From: an uncultured Coriobacteriaceae bacterium
GTDB lineage: Bacteria > Actinomycetota > Coriobacteriia > Coriobacteriales > Coriobacteriaceae
Direction: 5' to 3'
Length of the DNA stretch: 64,000 nucleotides
Assembly (NCBI GenBank): GCA_944322305.1
Contig: CALUOP010000001.1
Location: 124,001 to 188,000, forward strand
The notes beneath the pieces were generated by a model. The model was not told the DNA's origin. It worked only from the letters and a program-made list of their open reading frames with translations, and searched no databases. The translations under genes and the position numbers were made by a program. Positions 46,828-54,791 of the stretch are shown here, in pieces. How positions within the stretch are numbered: position 1 is the first letter of the stretch; each line of letters opens with the position of its first letter.

Positions 46828-47766
46828 TTAGCGCACCGGGCCGGTGGTGGTCGAGGTCTCCGAGAGGCTGAGCGCGAGCTCGTAGACCTCGCGCTTGCGG
46901 CGCGAGAAGCGCTGCGAGAGGCGCTTGGCCACGCTTGAGACGCTCTCGCCGGCCGCCAGCGCGCACTCGACCTCCGCACGCAAAAGCTCGTCGGGATCGG
47001 GCGGGGCCGCTGCGGCAGGGCCCTCGGCGCCCGAGGCGCCCGGCGCGGGGGCAGCCTGCGCGGCGGCCCGCTGCGCGCGCAGGCGCTCAAGCTCGGCGGG
47101 CGCGGGCGGGGCCACCACGACCACCGCCTCGCCTTTGAGGTTCTCGCGCGCCGCAACGCGCTCGGCCAGGGCGGGGGCGACGTCGCGCACCACCTCTTCG
47201 TGGAGCTTCGTGAGCTCGCGACACAAGGCCGCCTGCCGCTCGGGGAAGACGCGGGCCACGACCGCGAGCGTGGCCGCCGCGCGGTGGGGCGACTCGTAGA
47301 AGATAAGCGCCCCGGGCACGGAGGCGAGCTCGCGCAGGCGCTTCTCCTGCGCCTCGGCGCGCCGGGGCAGGAAGCCCTCGAAGAAGAAGTGCTCAGAGGG
47401 GATGCCCGAGGCCACGAGCGCCGTCACGCAGGCAACGGGACCGGGCACCACCGACACCGGCAGGCCGGCGGCGCGGGCGGCGTCCACCAGGTGCTGGCCG
47501 GGGTCGGACACCCCGGGCATCCCGGCATCGGAGGCGTAGGCGATGTTCTCGCCCGCCTGGAGACGGGCGAGGATCTCGGGGGTCTTGCGCGCGATAACGT
47601 TCTCGTCGCAACGGATGAGCGGCTTTTTAACCCCCAGGTGCGCCAGCAGCTTGCCGGTGACGCGTGTGTCCTCGCAGCACACCGCGTCGGCGGCGGCGAG
47701 CGCCTCGGCGGCGCGCGGGGAGAGGTCGGCCAGGTTGCCTATCGGCGTGCCCACAACGGTCAGCAT
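46828..47766 (-). CDS. rsmI: 16S rRNA (cytidine-1402)-2'-O-methyltransferase
   Basis: A 312-aa tetrapyrrole-methylase-fold enzyme. MLTVVGTPIGNLADLSPRA at the start, VCCEDTRVTGKLLAHLG, ASDAGMPGVSDPG and PSEHFFFEGFLPRR are RsmI signatures. The C-terminal 80 residues form an Ala/Pro-rich linker plus a helical RNA-binding domain (SVSSVAKRLSQRFSRRKREVYELAL). ATG 47766 follows GGAGTAGGCGC and begins 4 bp after the GH5 stop, so the two are cotranscribed. Confidence 0.94.
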   Translation of the reverse strand: MLTVVGTPIGNLADLSPRAAEALAAADAVCCEDTRVTGKLLAHLGVKKPLIRCDENVIARKTPEILARLQAGENIAYASDAGMPGVSDPGQHLVDAARAAGLPVSVVPGPVACVTALVASGIPSEHFFFEGFLPRRAEAQEKRLRELASVPGALIFYESPHRAAATLAVVARVFPERQAALCRELTKLHEEVVRDVAPALAERVAARENLKGEAVVVVAPPAPAELERLRAQRAAAQAAPAPGASGAEGPAAAAPPDPDELLRAEVECALAAGESVSSVAKRLSQRFSRRKREVYELALSLSETSTTTGPVR

Positions 47767-47770
47767 GCGC

Positions 47771-48841
47771 CTACTCCATCATGCCGCGCTCGAAGGAGGA
47801 CAGCGACACGCGCGCATCCCACGCCGGGATGCGCCGCTCGGTCTTCCAGGTCTGGAAGAACCAGCCGCCGGCCGCCTCGAACGAGGCGAGCTGGCTCGAG
47901 ACGAAGACGCGCTCGTAGGCGATGCGGCCCTCGGGGGTCATGGCGGCGTCGGGCAGCACCGCGGCGGCCGACCACTCGCCCACCAGCACGTTAAACTTGG
48001 TGGAGGTGGCGGCGCGCAGCACGCGGTGGTTGCGGGCGAGTGCCTGCTTGAGCCCTTGCGGGGTCGAGATGTCCTGCGCGTTCTCGCCGCGGTAGTGGTA
48101 GAGGTGCACGTCGATCCAGACGTTGCGGTAGCGGTCCTGCCGCATGAAGTGCTTCCACGCGCCCGGGTACCCCGAGGCCGAGAAGACCACCGCCTTGTCC
48201 TCGGACATGTGGGCGCGCACGAGCTCGTAGGCCTCGCGGTAGAAGTTGCGCAGGTAGTGAGCGGGAATGCCGTCGGTCACGTTCAGGCCCTTGCGCACGC
48301 GCATGAGCGGCGAGTCGAGCAGCTCGATGCCGAAAAGCGCCGGGTGCGAGCCGAAGCGGCGCGCCAGCCCCTCGAGCACGTTGAGCGCCGTCTGCCGGCC
48401 GCGGGTGGACGAGTGCCACTCCGCGGTGTTCGGGGTCGACGGCGTGCCGTTGGAGTCGCCCTGCCCGCCGGGAACCGTTGCGAGGTCGAGAAGCACGCTG
48501 ATGCCGGCGTCAGCCGCCCACCCCAGCGCGCGGTCGAGGTAGTCCGCGCACGGAACGTAGCGCGTGACCTCGCCGGTGGCGCCCTCCTCGGGCTCGAAGA
48601 CGTGCCACGGCACGGGGATGCGCACGGAGTTGAAGCCCGCCGCCTCCATGCGCCGGAAGTCGTCCTCGAACACGAAGGTGTCGTAGTGCTTGCGTATCTT
48701 CTCCTGATAGGCGCGCTCACCCAAAACGCGCAGCAGCTCCTCCTCCGTCGTTGCGCCCGTTGCCGCGAACAGCGAGGGCGTCACCCACGGCTCCACGATG
48801 AGCCAGCCTGACAGGTTCACTCCGCGCAATCGATCCGCCAC
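47771..48841 (-). CDS. Glycoside hydrolase family 5-like protein (changed acid/base residue)
   Basis: A 356-aa cytoplasmic protein related to exo-beta-1,3-glucanases (GH5). It opens RGVNLSGWLIVEPWVTPSLF, and has FNSVRIPVPWHVFEP, SVLLDLATVPGGQGDSNG, YHY and the nucleophile strand FNVLVGEWSAAAV, all family hallmarks. The segment that should read GIELLNEP is GIELLDSP, so the usual acid/base Glu is a Ser. No signal peptide is present. It starts at GTG 48841 with AAGGAG upstream; longer in-frame forms would run antisense through the tRNA gene. It lies 4 bp before rsmI. Confidence 0.78.
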   Translation of the reverse strand: MADRLRGVNLSGWLIVEPWVTPSLFAATGATTEEELLRVLGERAYQEKIRKHYDTFVFEDDFRRMEAAGFNSVRIPVPWHVFEPEEGATGEVTRYVPCADYLDRALGWAADAGISVLLDLATVPGGQGDSNGTPSTPNTAEWHSSTRGRQTALNVLEGLARRFGSHPALFGIELLDSPLMRVRKGLNVTDGIPAHYLRNFYREAYELVRAHMSEDKAVVFSASGYPGAWKHFMRQDRYRNVWIDVHLYHYRGENAQDISTPQGLKQALARNHRVLRAATSTKFNVLVGEWSAAAVLPDAAMTPEGRIAYERVFVSSQLASFEAAGGWFFQTWKTERRIPAWDARVSLSSFERGMME

Positions 48842-48930
48842 GTTGCACTCCTTATGGTCCGCGCGCCGCACCTTGGGCGCGTCTTGCACATAGTAGAAAA
48901 AATAATTCCCAAAAAAGATGATACACAGAC

Positions 48931-48959
48931 TTGACGGGCTTCGCCATTTTGCATATATT
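48931..48959 (+). promoter_or_regulatory. Promoter of tRNA-Phe
   Basis: -35 TTGACG (48931-48936) and -10 TATATT (48954-48959) with 17 bp between, about 24 bp before the tRNA 5' end. Confidence 0.85.
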
Positions 48960-48982
48960 AATCCCCGCGTTGAAACGCCAAC

Positions 48983-49055
<73 letters not shown>

Positions 49056-49068
49056 CCCCGCAATTGCA

Positions 49069-49094
49069 AGCCCCGCCTCGTGCGGGGCTTTTTG
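49069..49094 (+). terminator. Intrinsic terminator of tRNA-Phe
   Basis: AAGCCCCGC / GCGGGGCTT stem with a CTCGT loop, followed by TTTT. Confidence 0.9.
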
Positions 49095-49153
49095 TTAGCT
49101 CAGGCCAAGCCCTACAAGAGCTTGACCCGCGATTACGCCACACGGCCGTGGCG

Positions 49154-49399
49154 CTACAGCGTCGCGACAACGGCCTTCACTATGTAACCGACGCGATCCT
49201 TCGTTTTCCGATCCACCTGGGCCACCACAGATGCCGGAAGTTCAACGCAAACGGTAAGCGGTTCTTCAGATTCCCCATCCGACGGAGTGTGAAACCTTTC
49301 GAAATGACCGCCCCACGCCTCGCGCTCATACTCAGCGCACTCACGCTCAATTTCTTCGTCACTCAACAGATCCCCGCTCGCTAGCCTGTACGTGGCCAT
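49154..49399 (-). CDS. Antitoxin-like protein of a small two-gene module
   Basis: An 81-aa protein beginning MATYRLASGDLLSDEEIERECAEYE, a form I associate with small antitoxin-like proteins in Bifidobacterium and Coriobacteria. The C-terminal half (TVCVELPASVVAQVDRKTKD) resembles a ribbon-helix-helix DNA-binding segment. The ATG at 49399 shares its A with the stop of the upstream gene (TAATG), and AAGGAGG sits inside that gene, so the two are coupled. Order is toxin-like first, antitoxin-like second. Functional assignment rests on resemblance and layout only. Confidence 0.55.
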   Translation of the reverse strand: MATYRLASGDLLSDEEIERECAEYEREAWGGHFERFHTPSDGESEEPLTVCVELPASVVAQVDRKTKDRVGYIVKAVVATL

Positions 49400-49665
49400 T
49401 AGCCCAACCTCCTTCGCGCCTTTTCCATCTCGCGCTTGAACCTCTTGGTCGGTGGCGTCATTGCATGGTAAACAAGCCACCCCGTTTCCAGCATAACCCC
49501 GACCATCTCCAGTTCACGCCCCTTGTTATCAAATCCCAAGCGCACCTCTCGCTCTCCCGGAACGCGAACAGCCGCCGCGTGGCAACCACGCCATGCCGTC
49601 ACCACGTCACCGCAACTCAAATCGGGATGCCGTTGGAACACTCGGGGATGAACGCGAACAATCAT
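49399..49665 (-). CDS. Toxin-like partner of the small module
   Basis: An 88-aa basic protein. The pattern MIVRVHPRVFQRHPDLSCGDVVTAW, a strand region VRLGFDNKGRELEMVGVML and VYHAMTPPTKRFKREM resembles small BrnT/RelE-fold-like toxins that carry an N-terminal H-P-x-L and a C-terminal HAMTPP motif. ATG 49665 follows GGAGG; GTATACT lies just upstream and could be a -10. It overlaps the next gene by 1 bp. I cannot tell whether it is an RNase. Confidence 0.55.
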   Translation of the reverse strand: MIVRVHPRVFQRHPDLSCGDVVTAWRGCHAAAVRVPGEREVRLGFDNKGRELEMVGVMLETGWLVYHAMTPPTKRFKREMEKARRRLG

Positions 49666-49710
49666 GCCGCCTCCAGTATACGCAATCAGAAAAGCAGTGG
49701 CAGCCCATCA

Positions 49711-50088
49711 CTAAAAGCCGCCATCTGTCACCTCCAACCGCTCGCCGGGCACCGGCCAGGGGAGGTCGGGGCGCGCCATGCGCTCAAGGACATACCTGGA
49801 GCCCGGGCAGCCGAGCAACCGCAGCGGGGCAACACCCCGTTCGGCGCGCAGCACCCTTCCATCTGCAGCGGCAAAGGCAACGTCGATGGGGCCCGCCATG
49901 AACACGGTGTGCACCGACGAACAGCGCGGGAACAGCAGGCACAGCGCACCGGAAGCGAGCGGGTCCGCGGGACCGCGGCGCGCGATGAGCCCGCGCAGCC
50001 GCAGCCAAAACGAGCGCGCCGACAGCACCGCCCACCTCCGGCCCGCCCCATCCGTGACGAGAACCGCCTCGCGCCCGCGCCCGCTCAT
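49711..50088 (-). CDS. DUF192 family protein in the Tad operon
   Basis: A 125-aa protein with DUF192 features: WAVLSARSFWLRLRGLIARRG at the N-terminal side, SSVHTVFMAGPIDVAFAAADGRVL (the family's WMK/HT-M--PIDV-F---G block) and SRYVLERMA near the end. It starts at ATG 50088, overlapping the TadE stop in ATGA, so it is the last gene of the Tad operon. DUF192 proteins have no settled function, but are repeatedly seen near pilus loci. No signal peptide is visible. Confidence 0.8.
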   Translation of the reverse strand: MSGRGREAVLVTDGAGRRWAVLSARSFWLRLRGLIARRGPADPLASGALCLLFPRCSSVHTVFMAGPIDVAFAAADGRVLRAERGVAPLRLLGCPGSRYVLERMARPDLPWPVPGERLEVTDGGF

Positions 50089-50573
50089 CCGACCACCCCC
50101 GAATGCCATACGTCCACGGTCACCGCGCGTTCATGGGAGAGAAACGCCGGCACGCGCGCCTCAACGCCGGCGATGGAGAAGTGCGAGGGCCACGGGGCAT
50201 AGCGCATCACGCACCGGTAGGTCCTCAGCGGAGCCACCAGCGAGATCAGCGCGCCGGCAGGCCCCTCGCCCTCCTCAATCTCCTCGGTAACCTCGACCTC
50301 CACATCGAAGCCCTCCATGGCCTCGGCAAGCGCGCTGCGCACGATGTCGGCGGGCTCGCCCTCCCCTTCCCCCGCTGAAACCGCCCGGGCAAGCACGATA
50401 TCGGGCGCCACACGGTCGAAGCGCGCCGTGGCGGCGACGAAAACCCCGAGGTTGTAAACGATGAGCGCAAGCACCACGAGCACCGGAACCACCACGGCCA
50501 TCTCCACCATGGCCTGCGCCCGCTCCGAGAGAGCCGCGGCGCCCGCGCGATGCGGTACGGTGCGCGCGCTCAT
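50085..50573 (-). CDS. tadE: TadE-like minor pilin
   Basis: A 162-aa protein with a short basic leader (MSARTVPHRAGAAALSER), the pilin-type motif AQAMVEMAVVVPVLVVLALIVYNLG and a helix of about 25 residues. The rest is a mixed periplasmic/surface domain ending in DVWHSGVVG. TadE-like pseudopilins are cut by the A24 peptidase and help prime Flp fibres. The start overlaps the TadG-like stop in ATGA; its own stop overlaps the DUF192 start likewise. Confidence 0.8.
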   Translation of the reverse strand: MSARTVPHRAGAAALSERAQAMVEMAVVVPVLVVLALIVYNLGVFVAATARFDRVAPDIVLARAVSAGEGEGEPADIVRSALAEAMEGFDVEVEVTEEIEEGEGPAGALISLVAPLRTYRCVMRYAPWPSHFSIAGVEARVPAFLSHERAVTVDVWHSGVVG

Positions 50574-52636
50574 ACGAGGTCACCGAGCCGCACGGAAAGC
50601 GGGATGGATCTCGACGTGCCGGGGATGGGTATCTCGCCGAGCGTCAGCTCGGTCTCGGCAATGCGCCCGCGCACCTCGTAGCCAAGCGCCTCGAGCAATG
50701 CCTCCGGATTCGTCGTGCCGATGGCGAGCGTCCTCAGCGAGCCTTGGGCATCGAGCAGCGAGGCTGCACCACCTGCCTCCAGTACGTTTGAGGTATTGGT
50801 AAGCACCGGTTTTTTCAGGCGGAGATCGACCGGCTCGATGCCCAGCGCCTCGACCGCCCCCGAAAGCCGATCAGCCAGCCAGTCGGAAAGCGCGCCGCCA
50901 CCGAGCCCCTTGAGATCCCCGAGCAGCCCGTCAGCCACCTCCCCGGCACCGGAGGCGATGTCCCCGTACGACATGAGGAGCTTGCCCCAGAGGTCCATCA
51001 CCGAGTCCGCCAGGCCAACCGCGCCGCCGTCTCCGCAGCGCTCCTTCAGCCCCGAGAAAAACGAGCTGAGGACGTTGTTCTCCTGCGTTGCAGGCTCAGG
51101 CGCGAGAACCGCCGCGGCAAGCGCCCCGCGGCGCTCCTGGTCCGGGGCGGCCGCAAACGAGGAGAGGAGCTCCTCGGGGTTCTCGGCCTCTCCCGACACC
51201 GCAAGCCCGATGCACCCGCTGCGCCCGGGCGGAGCGATTCGCGGCCGCTTGGTTCCCAACGATTCCAGCGCCTCCTCAAAGACGTCGCCCGTGTCCTCCG
51301 TTGCCGCGCGGGCGCGCTTCTCGAGCGCGATCTCCTCGGAACGCGCGCGGCCGTATTCGTCAAGCGCTTGGGTATAGGCGCGCAGATGGTACTCGAACCC
51401 GTTCGAGATGGAAGTGGACGCCGCGGGGACCTTGCCCACGTCGCCGATGCTGAACTTGCACACCGGGCACTCGCGCACGCTCCCCGCCTCTATCGCAGCG
51501 AGCGAGGAGGTCGGACCCGCCGCCCCTTCGGCACCCGGGCACGAAGCCGCATAGTGCAAAGTGAGGCCGCTTTCCTCCTGTGTGGTGGGCCAACGCACGT
51601 CGGTGTAGACGCTGGTCTTGCGCATCTCAGCGGTGTTCTTGGGAAGCAGTGGAACGTCGATAACGCAAGAGTCCCCTGTGTCCTCGATCCGCGCCCGGTT
51701 GAGCACCTCGACAGCATAGGCGTAGAACACCTTGCGCGCGGCGGAGTCCGCCTGCGCCTCCACGCCCGATCCCTGGGGCTTCTCGTGCGAGAGACGCCAG
51801 CGGTAATAGGCGCGGGCGCGCCTGAGCCCCACCGCCGGCTCCCAAGTGATGCTCGAGGCATAGTCGGGGTTCTGCGCCGCGCTGAGGCCCGAGAGCGAGC
51901 CCGCGCGCTCCTGCATGTTGGCACCCGCGCTCCCGCAGTCGGCAAGCCACGCCTTCTCCTTGGCCTGCGCCGTGCGCTCAGACGCCCGGGCGAGCTCGTC
52001 GGCCGCTTGCTCGAGCGTGTCAGTCGCTTGCTCAAGGGCGCCGGTGTCGATCTGATCGCCCGAAAGGGCCGGGAACTCAGAAGCCGACGAGGCGGGCACT
52101 GCAACCGCAAGCCCTGTGTAGGAGACGAGGCCGCCGCCGTGGGCCTTGCAGGTGCGCGCTCCGTTGGCGGCAACAAGCGCGGGGAGCGCCGTCTCCAGCT
52201 TCTGCAGCCCCTGCGAGACGCTTTTCGCAAAGGTGTTGCGCGCCTCAAGCATGCGCAGGCCCGCCTGGAGCGTCTGAGCCCCCAGCGAGGCGGCCGGCGG
52301 GATGAGAAGCGCCACCGCCCCGACGCCCGTCGTGCAGAGCCCGGCGATGCTCAGGCTCAGTATGCTCGCGTCGGCCACCGTCGCCGCCGTGGTGTACGAA
52401 GAGACCACGTTGGCACCCGCCAGCGCCCCGGCGTCCGCGCTGGCCTGAACGTCGCCCGCGCGCGAGAGGCTCCACGCGGCGAGCGCCGCCGAAAACGTCA
52501 GCGCGAGCACCAGCAGCATGGCCACCGCGGCGGCAACCGTGGTGTAGGCGCCCGTATCGCTAACGAAAGCTCCCAACCCGTCGGGAAAGGCAACTGACTC
52601 CCTCTCCTCACGAGCCCCATTGCGCAACCCAGTCAT
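50570..52636 (-). CDS. Large TadG-like Flp pilus assembly protein
   Basis: A 688-aa protein with one N-terminal membrane helix (AAAVAMLLVLALTFSAALAAW, about 32-52) directly followed by QASADAGALAGANVV, the TadE/G-like (PF13400) signature. The following 600 residues are external and include helical stretches (EQATDTLEQAADELARASERTA) and at least two CxxC pairs (ECPVCKF and single Cys). I see no clear von Willebrand domain, so it is TadG-like rather than a true TadG. The start ATG 52636 (MTGLRNG) follows GAAGGGGGC and overlaps the upstream gene by 29 bp. It likely anchors or caps the pilus machinery. Confidence 0.7.
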   Translation of the reverse strand: MTGLRNGAREERESVAFPDGLGAFVSDTGAYTTVAAAVAMLLVLALTFSAALAAWSLSRAGDVQASADAGALAGANVVSSYTTAATVADASILSLSIAGLCTTGVGAVALLIPPAASLGAQTLQAGLRMLEARNTFAKSVSQGLQKLETALPALVAANGARTCKAHGGGLVSYTGLAVAVPASSASEFPALSGDQIDTGALEQATDTLEQAADELARASERTAQAKEKAWLADCGSAGANMQERAGSLSGLSAAQNPDYASSITWEPAVGLRRARAYYRWRLSHEKPQGSGVEAQADSAARKVFYAYAVEVLNRARIEDTGDSCVIDVPLLPKNTAEMRKTSVYTDVRWPTTQEESGLTLHYAASCPGAEGAAGPTSSLAAIEAGSVRECPVCKFSIGDVGKVPAASTSISNGFEYHLRAYTQALDEYGRARSEEIALEKRARAATEDTGDVFEEALESLGTKRPRIAPPGRSGCIGLAVSGEAENPEELLSSFAAAPDQERRGALAAAVLAPEPATQENNVLSSFFSGLKERCGDGGAVGLADSVMDLWGKLLMSYGDIASGAGEVADGLLGDLKGLGGGALSDWLADRLSGAVEALGIEPVDLRLKKPVLTNTSNVLEAGGAASLLDAQGSLRTLAIGTTNPEALLEALGYEVRGRIAETELTLGEIPIPGTSRSIPLSVRLGDLV

Positions 52637-53150
52637 CGTAGCCCCCTTCCACCCATGCCGGGCGATACGCGTAAGACGCCCGCGCCTCGAGCGCCACGTT
52701 TCCCTGCGCGTCATGCGCCGCGAACGCAGCGGCAAACGCCCCGAGCACCGGCAGCGGCTCAGCGGCACCAGCTACGCGCACGCCTACCTCGCGCTCGCCC
52801 ACCTCGATCTCAACCTCCCAGGAAAGCGGTCCACCTGCGTGAAATATCCCGAGGTCGGGCACGGCGGCAAGCCTGCGCAACGCAAACGCCCGGCACGCCT
52901 CACCGTCGGCGTCTCCCTCCGCAAGCGCCGCTACGCGCGCCGTCTCCGCCGCAGCCGACTCCATCACCGCCTGCGTGTACAGCAAACACACCGGCTGCAG
53001 CGCCAACAGCAGCAAGGTGAGAAACGCCGGCAGGAGCATGGCGGCCTCAACCGTCGCCTGCGCACAGGCGCCGCCCGGGCGCTCAGTACAGCGCGATGTC
53101 GATCCATCCCAAGCCGCCCATCCCGTGCGAGGCGCCTTGCTCGGCGGCAT
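52608..53150 (-). CDS. TadE-like pseudopilin, start uncertain
   Basis: A pseudopilin with CAQATVEAAMLLPAFLTLLLLALQPVCLLYTQAVMES, i.e. the TadE form of the pilin motif and a long helix, then a periplasmic domain (LSWEVEIEVGEREVGVRV). Between the previous gene's stop (53083) and the motif there is no in-frame ATG, GTG or TTG; the ATG at 53150 overlaps the previous gene by 68 bp and has a poor ribosome site, and the ATG at 53039 would begin inside the pilin motif. I report the longer form (180 aa). The open frame continues upstream in shadow. Confidence 0.6.
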   Translation of the reverse strand: MPPSKAPRTGWAAWDGSTSRCTERPGGACAQATVEAAMLLPAFLTLLLLALQPVCLLYTQAVMESAAAETARVAALAEGDADGEACRAFALRRLAAVPDLGIFHAGGPLSWEVEIEVGEREVGVRVAGAAEPLPVLGAFAAAFAAHDAQGNVALEARASYAYRPAWVEGGYDDWVAQWGS

Positions 53151-53337
53151 CGGCGAGCGCGCCCTCGCCGGCCGCGTGCGCAAGCAGCGCGCAGGCCGCC
53201 AAGATCGCCAGAAACACCGTGAGGACAACGGCGTACTCGACCGTTGCCTGCGCCGCCTGAAAGCGCGACGGGGCGCGGCCGAAGCGCGGCGGCTCCCCTC
53301 TGCGCGCAACGCCTCCCCCATGCTCCAACCTCCGCAT
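53083..53337 (-). CDS. Short pilin-like protein
   Basis: An 84-aa protein with a basic leader (MRRLEHGGGVARRGEPPRFGRAPSRF), the prepilin-type AAQATVEYAVVLTVFLAILAACALL and a short tail ending in GWIDIALY. The TVEYAVVL site with Glu at +5 relative to the cleavage site fits an A24 substrate. It could be a minor pilin. It lies 17 bp after the preceding gene. The start at ATG 53337 follows GGAGAGCG. Confidence 0.75.
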   Translation of the reverse strand: MRRLEHGGGVARRGEPPRFGRAPSRFQAAQATVEYAVVLTVFLAILAACALLAHAAGEGALADAAEQGASHGMGGLGWIDIALY

Positions 53338-53353
53338 CTCGCTCTCCGATCTG

Positions 53354-53923
53354 TCACGAGCCCCCGTCTTTTGGCGTTGTCGCCCCGGTCATTCGCGTAA
53401 CGGCAAACATGGTCGACGCGTCGTTCTCGTCTGCCTGCGCCACCACCACGTCGACCCACTGGCCGGGGCGCGCCACAAGCGCGCCCCACGCGTTGCCGCG
53501 CAGGTCGAGGTAGCCGTACGTCAGCAGCCGAGCCGTTCCGTCCTCTTGATACGTCTCAAGAAGAGCGGCAACCGCCGCCTCAAGGCCGCGATCCTCCGTC
53601 CACACAACGCCTGCCTCGGCCGCACCGTCCGCCGCGCGCTCGCCGAGAAGGGCGAGCGCCTGCGCGCGGCCGGCCGCCTCGGCAACCCGCGTTCCCGCCT
53701 CGGCACCGCTGCCGGCGACGAGACCCTCCGCAGCGCCGTTGGTGGCAAGCCCCTCCGCAGCGGCTTCCTCGGAGGAATCGCTCGCCTCCGCACCCTCCGC
53801 CTCAGCAGGACCGTTCCCACCGCCCGCGGGCGGGCGTGCCCGCGCCAGCCCCCACGCAAGGAGCGCAACCGCCAGGCACGCCGCCGCAAGCAGGGCGTAA
53901 GGCACCCACACCCGCCGCGTCAC
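53354..53923 (-). CDS. Membrane-anchored protein of the Tad operon, function unknown
   Basis: A 189-aa protein with one N-terminal membrane helix (WVPYALLAAACLAVALLAWGL, residues about 6-26), a Glu/Ala/Ser-rich linker (30-100) and a globular domain with YLDLRGNAWGALVARPGQWVDVVVAQ. It starts at GTG 53923, overlapping the Flp stop in GTGA, so it is coupled to the pilin gene. I do not recognise the family. Its place after flp suggests a role in pilus export or localisation (inference). Confidence 0.7.
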   Translation of the reverse strand: MTRRVWVPYALLAAACLAVALLAWGLARARPPAGGGNGPAEAEGAEASDSSEEAAAEGLATNGAAEGLVAGSGAEAGTRVAEAAGRAQALALLGERAADGAAEAGVVWTEDRGLEAAVAALLETYQEDGTARLLTYGYLDLRGNAWGALVARPGQWVDVVVAQADENDASTMFAVTRMTGATTPKDGGS

Positions 53924-54138
53924 AAGCTGTTGATCCCCGAGGAGATCGCCTCCCACAGCTCGCTCACCCGGTCGCGAAACGCCACGATCGCCAAGATCGC
54001 GATAACAACCAGGACGCCGACCAAGATGGCGTACTCCGTGGTGCCCTGCGCCGCCTCCTCCCGTGCGCGCGCCAAGGCTCCACGCCCGCGCGCGCCAAGA
54101 GCGCTCAGGCACACCCTCGCAGAACCGTTCTTCGTCAT
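53920..54138 (-). CDS. flp: Flp-type type IVb major pilin
   Basis: A 72-aa pilin. A basic leader (MTKNGSARVCLSALGARGRG...) precedes QGTTEYAILVGVLVVIAILAIVAF, the Flp motif with the cleavage expected after Gly and the invariant Glu/Tyr. The mature helix ends in RDRVSELWEAISSGINSL. ATG 54138 follows AAGGAGGAGACC, the strongest ribosome site of the operon, as expected for a major subunit. Its stop overlaps the next gene's GTG. Confidence 0.93.
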   Translation of the reverse strand: MTKNGSARVCLSALGARGRGALARAREEAAQGTTEYAILVGVLVVIAILAIVAFRDRVSELWEAISSGINSL

Positions 54139-54149
54139 GGTCTCCTCCT

Positions 54150-54788
54150 TCACATCATCCCGCTGGCCGAAAGCAGCGGGCCCAATATGGCTAGCAGCAG
54201 CGCAGGCAGAATCAGCGTGCCGGTGGGGATGAGGATCTTCACCGGCGCGCGCTCGATCGCCCGCTCGATCTCCGCGCGGTTGGCTTCGCGTATCTCGCGG
54301 CTCTGGGCGAGCAGCGCGTCCGAAACCGGCGCGCCGAACGCGAGCGCCTGGCATACCGTCGCGCCGAAAACGCCGAGGGCCGGCACCCTCAGCTCGCGCG
54401 CCGCCTCCCTGAGCGCGTCCTCCCGGGTAGCAAGCCCCACCTGCCACGAGAACTGCGCCTGACGCATGCGTTGGGAAAGCGGCGTGGCCCTGTGGGCGCA
54501 AAACAGGTCGAGCGCCGCGTCGAAGGTGAGCCCCGCCCTGAGGCCGAGGCGCACCACGTCGACCATGTCCGACACTTCGCGCGCGGCGACAGCGCCGCCC
54601 GCATGCCGAGCACCAGACACCAGGGCGCGCAGACGCGCAGCCTCTTCACCAACGGCGCGGCCCATCCGCTCGAGCACCACATGCACCGCATCGGGAGCCC
54701 TGTCGCGCGTGGGCGCCGGGGCGCCGCCCGTGCCAACCCACACCGCCGCGGCGGCAAGCGCGCCCGCCGCAACAACCTCAGCAGCCAT
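54150..54788 (-). CDS. tadC: TadC-like pilus platform protein
   Basis: A 212-aa T2SS-F-domain protein. The membrane N-terminus (VVAAGALAAAAVWVG) is followed by a cytoplasmic helical region (SDMVDVVRLGLRAGLTFDAALDLF) and DALREAARELRVPALGVFGATVCQALAFGAPVSDALLAQ, then C-terminal helices ILIPTGTLILPALLLAILGP. It pairs with TadB to form the inner-membrane platform. It lies 3 bp after tadB and 11 bp before flp. Confidence 0.85.
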   Translation of the reverse strand: MAAEVVAAGALAAAAVWVGTGGAPAPTRDRAPDAVHVVLERMGRAVGEEAARLRALVSGARHAGGAVAAREVSDMVDVVRLGLRAGLTFDAALDLFCAHRATPLSQRMRQAQFSWQVGLATREDALREAARELRVPALGVFGATVCQALAFGAPVSDALLAQSREIREANRAEIERAIERAPVKILIPTGTLILPALLLAILGPLLSASGMM

Positions 54789-54791
54789 CCC

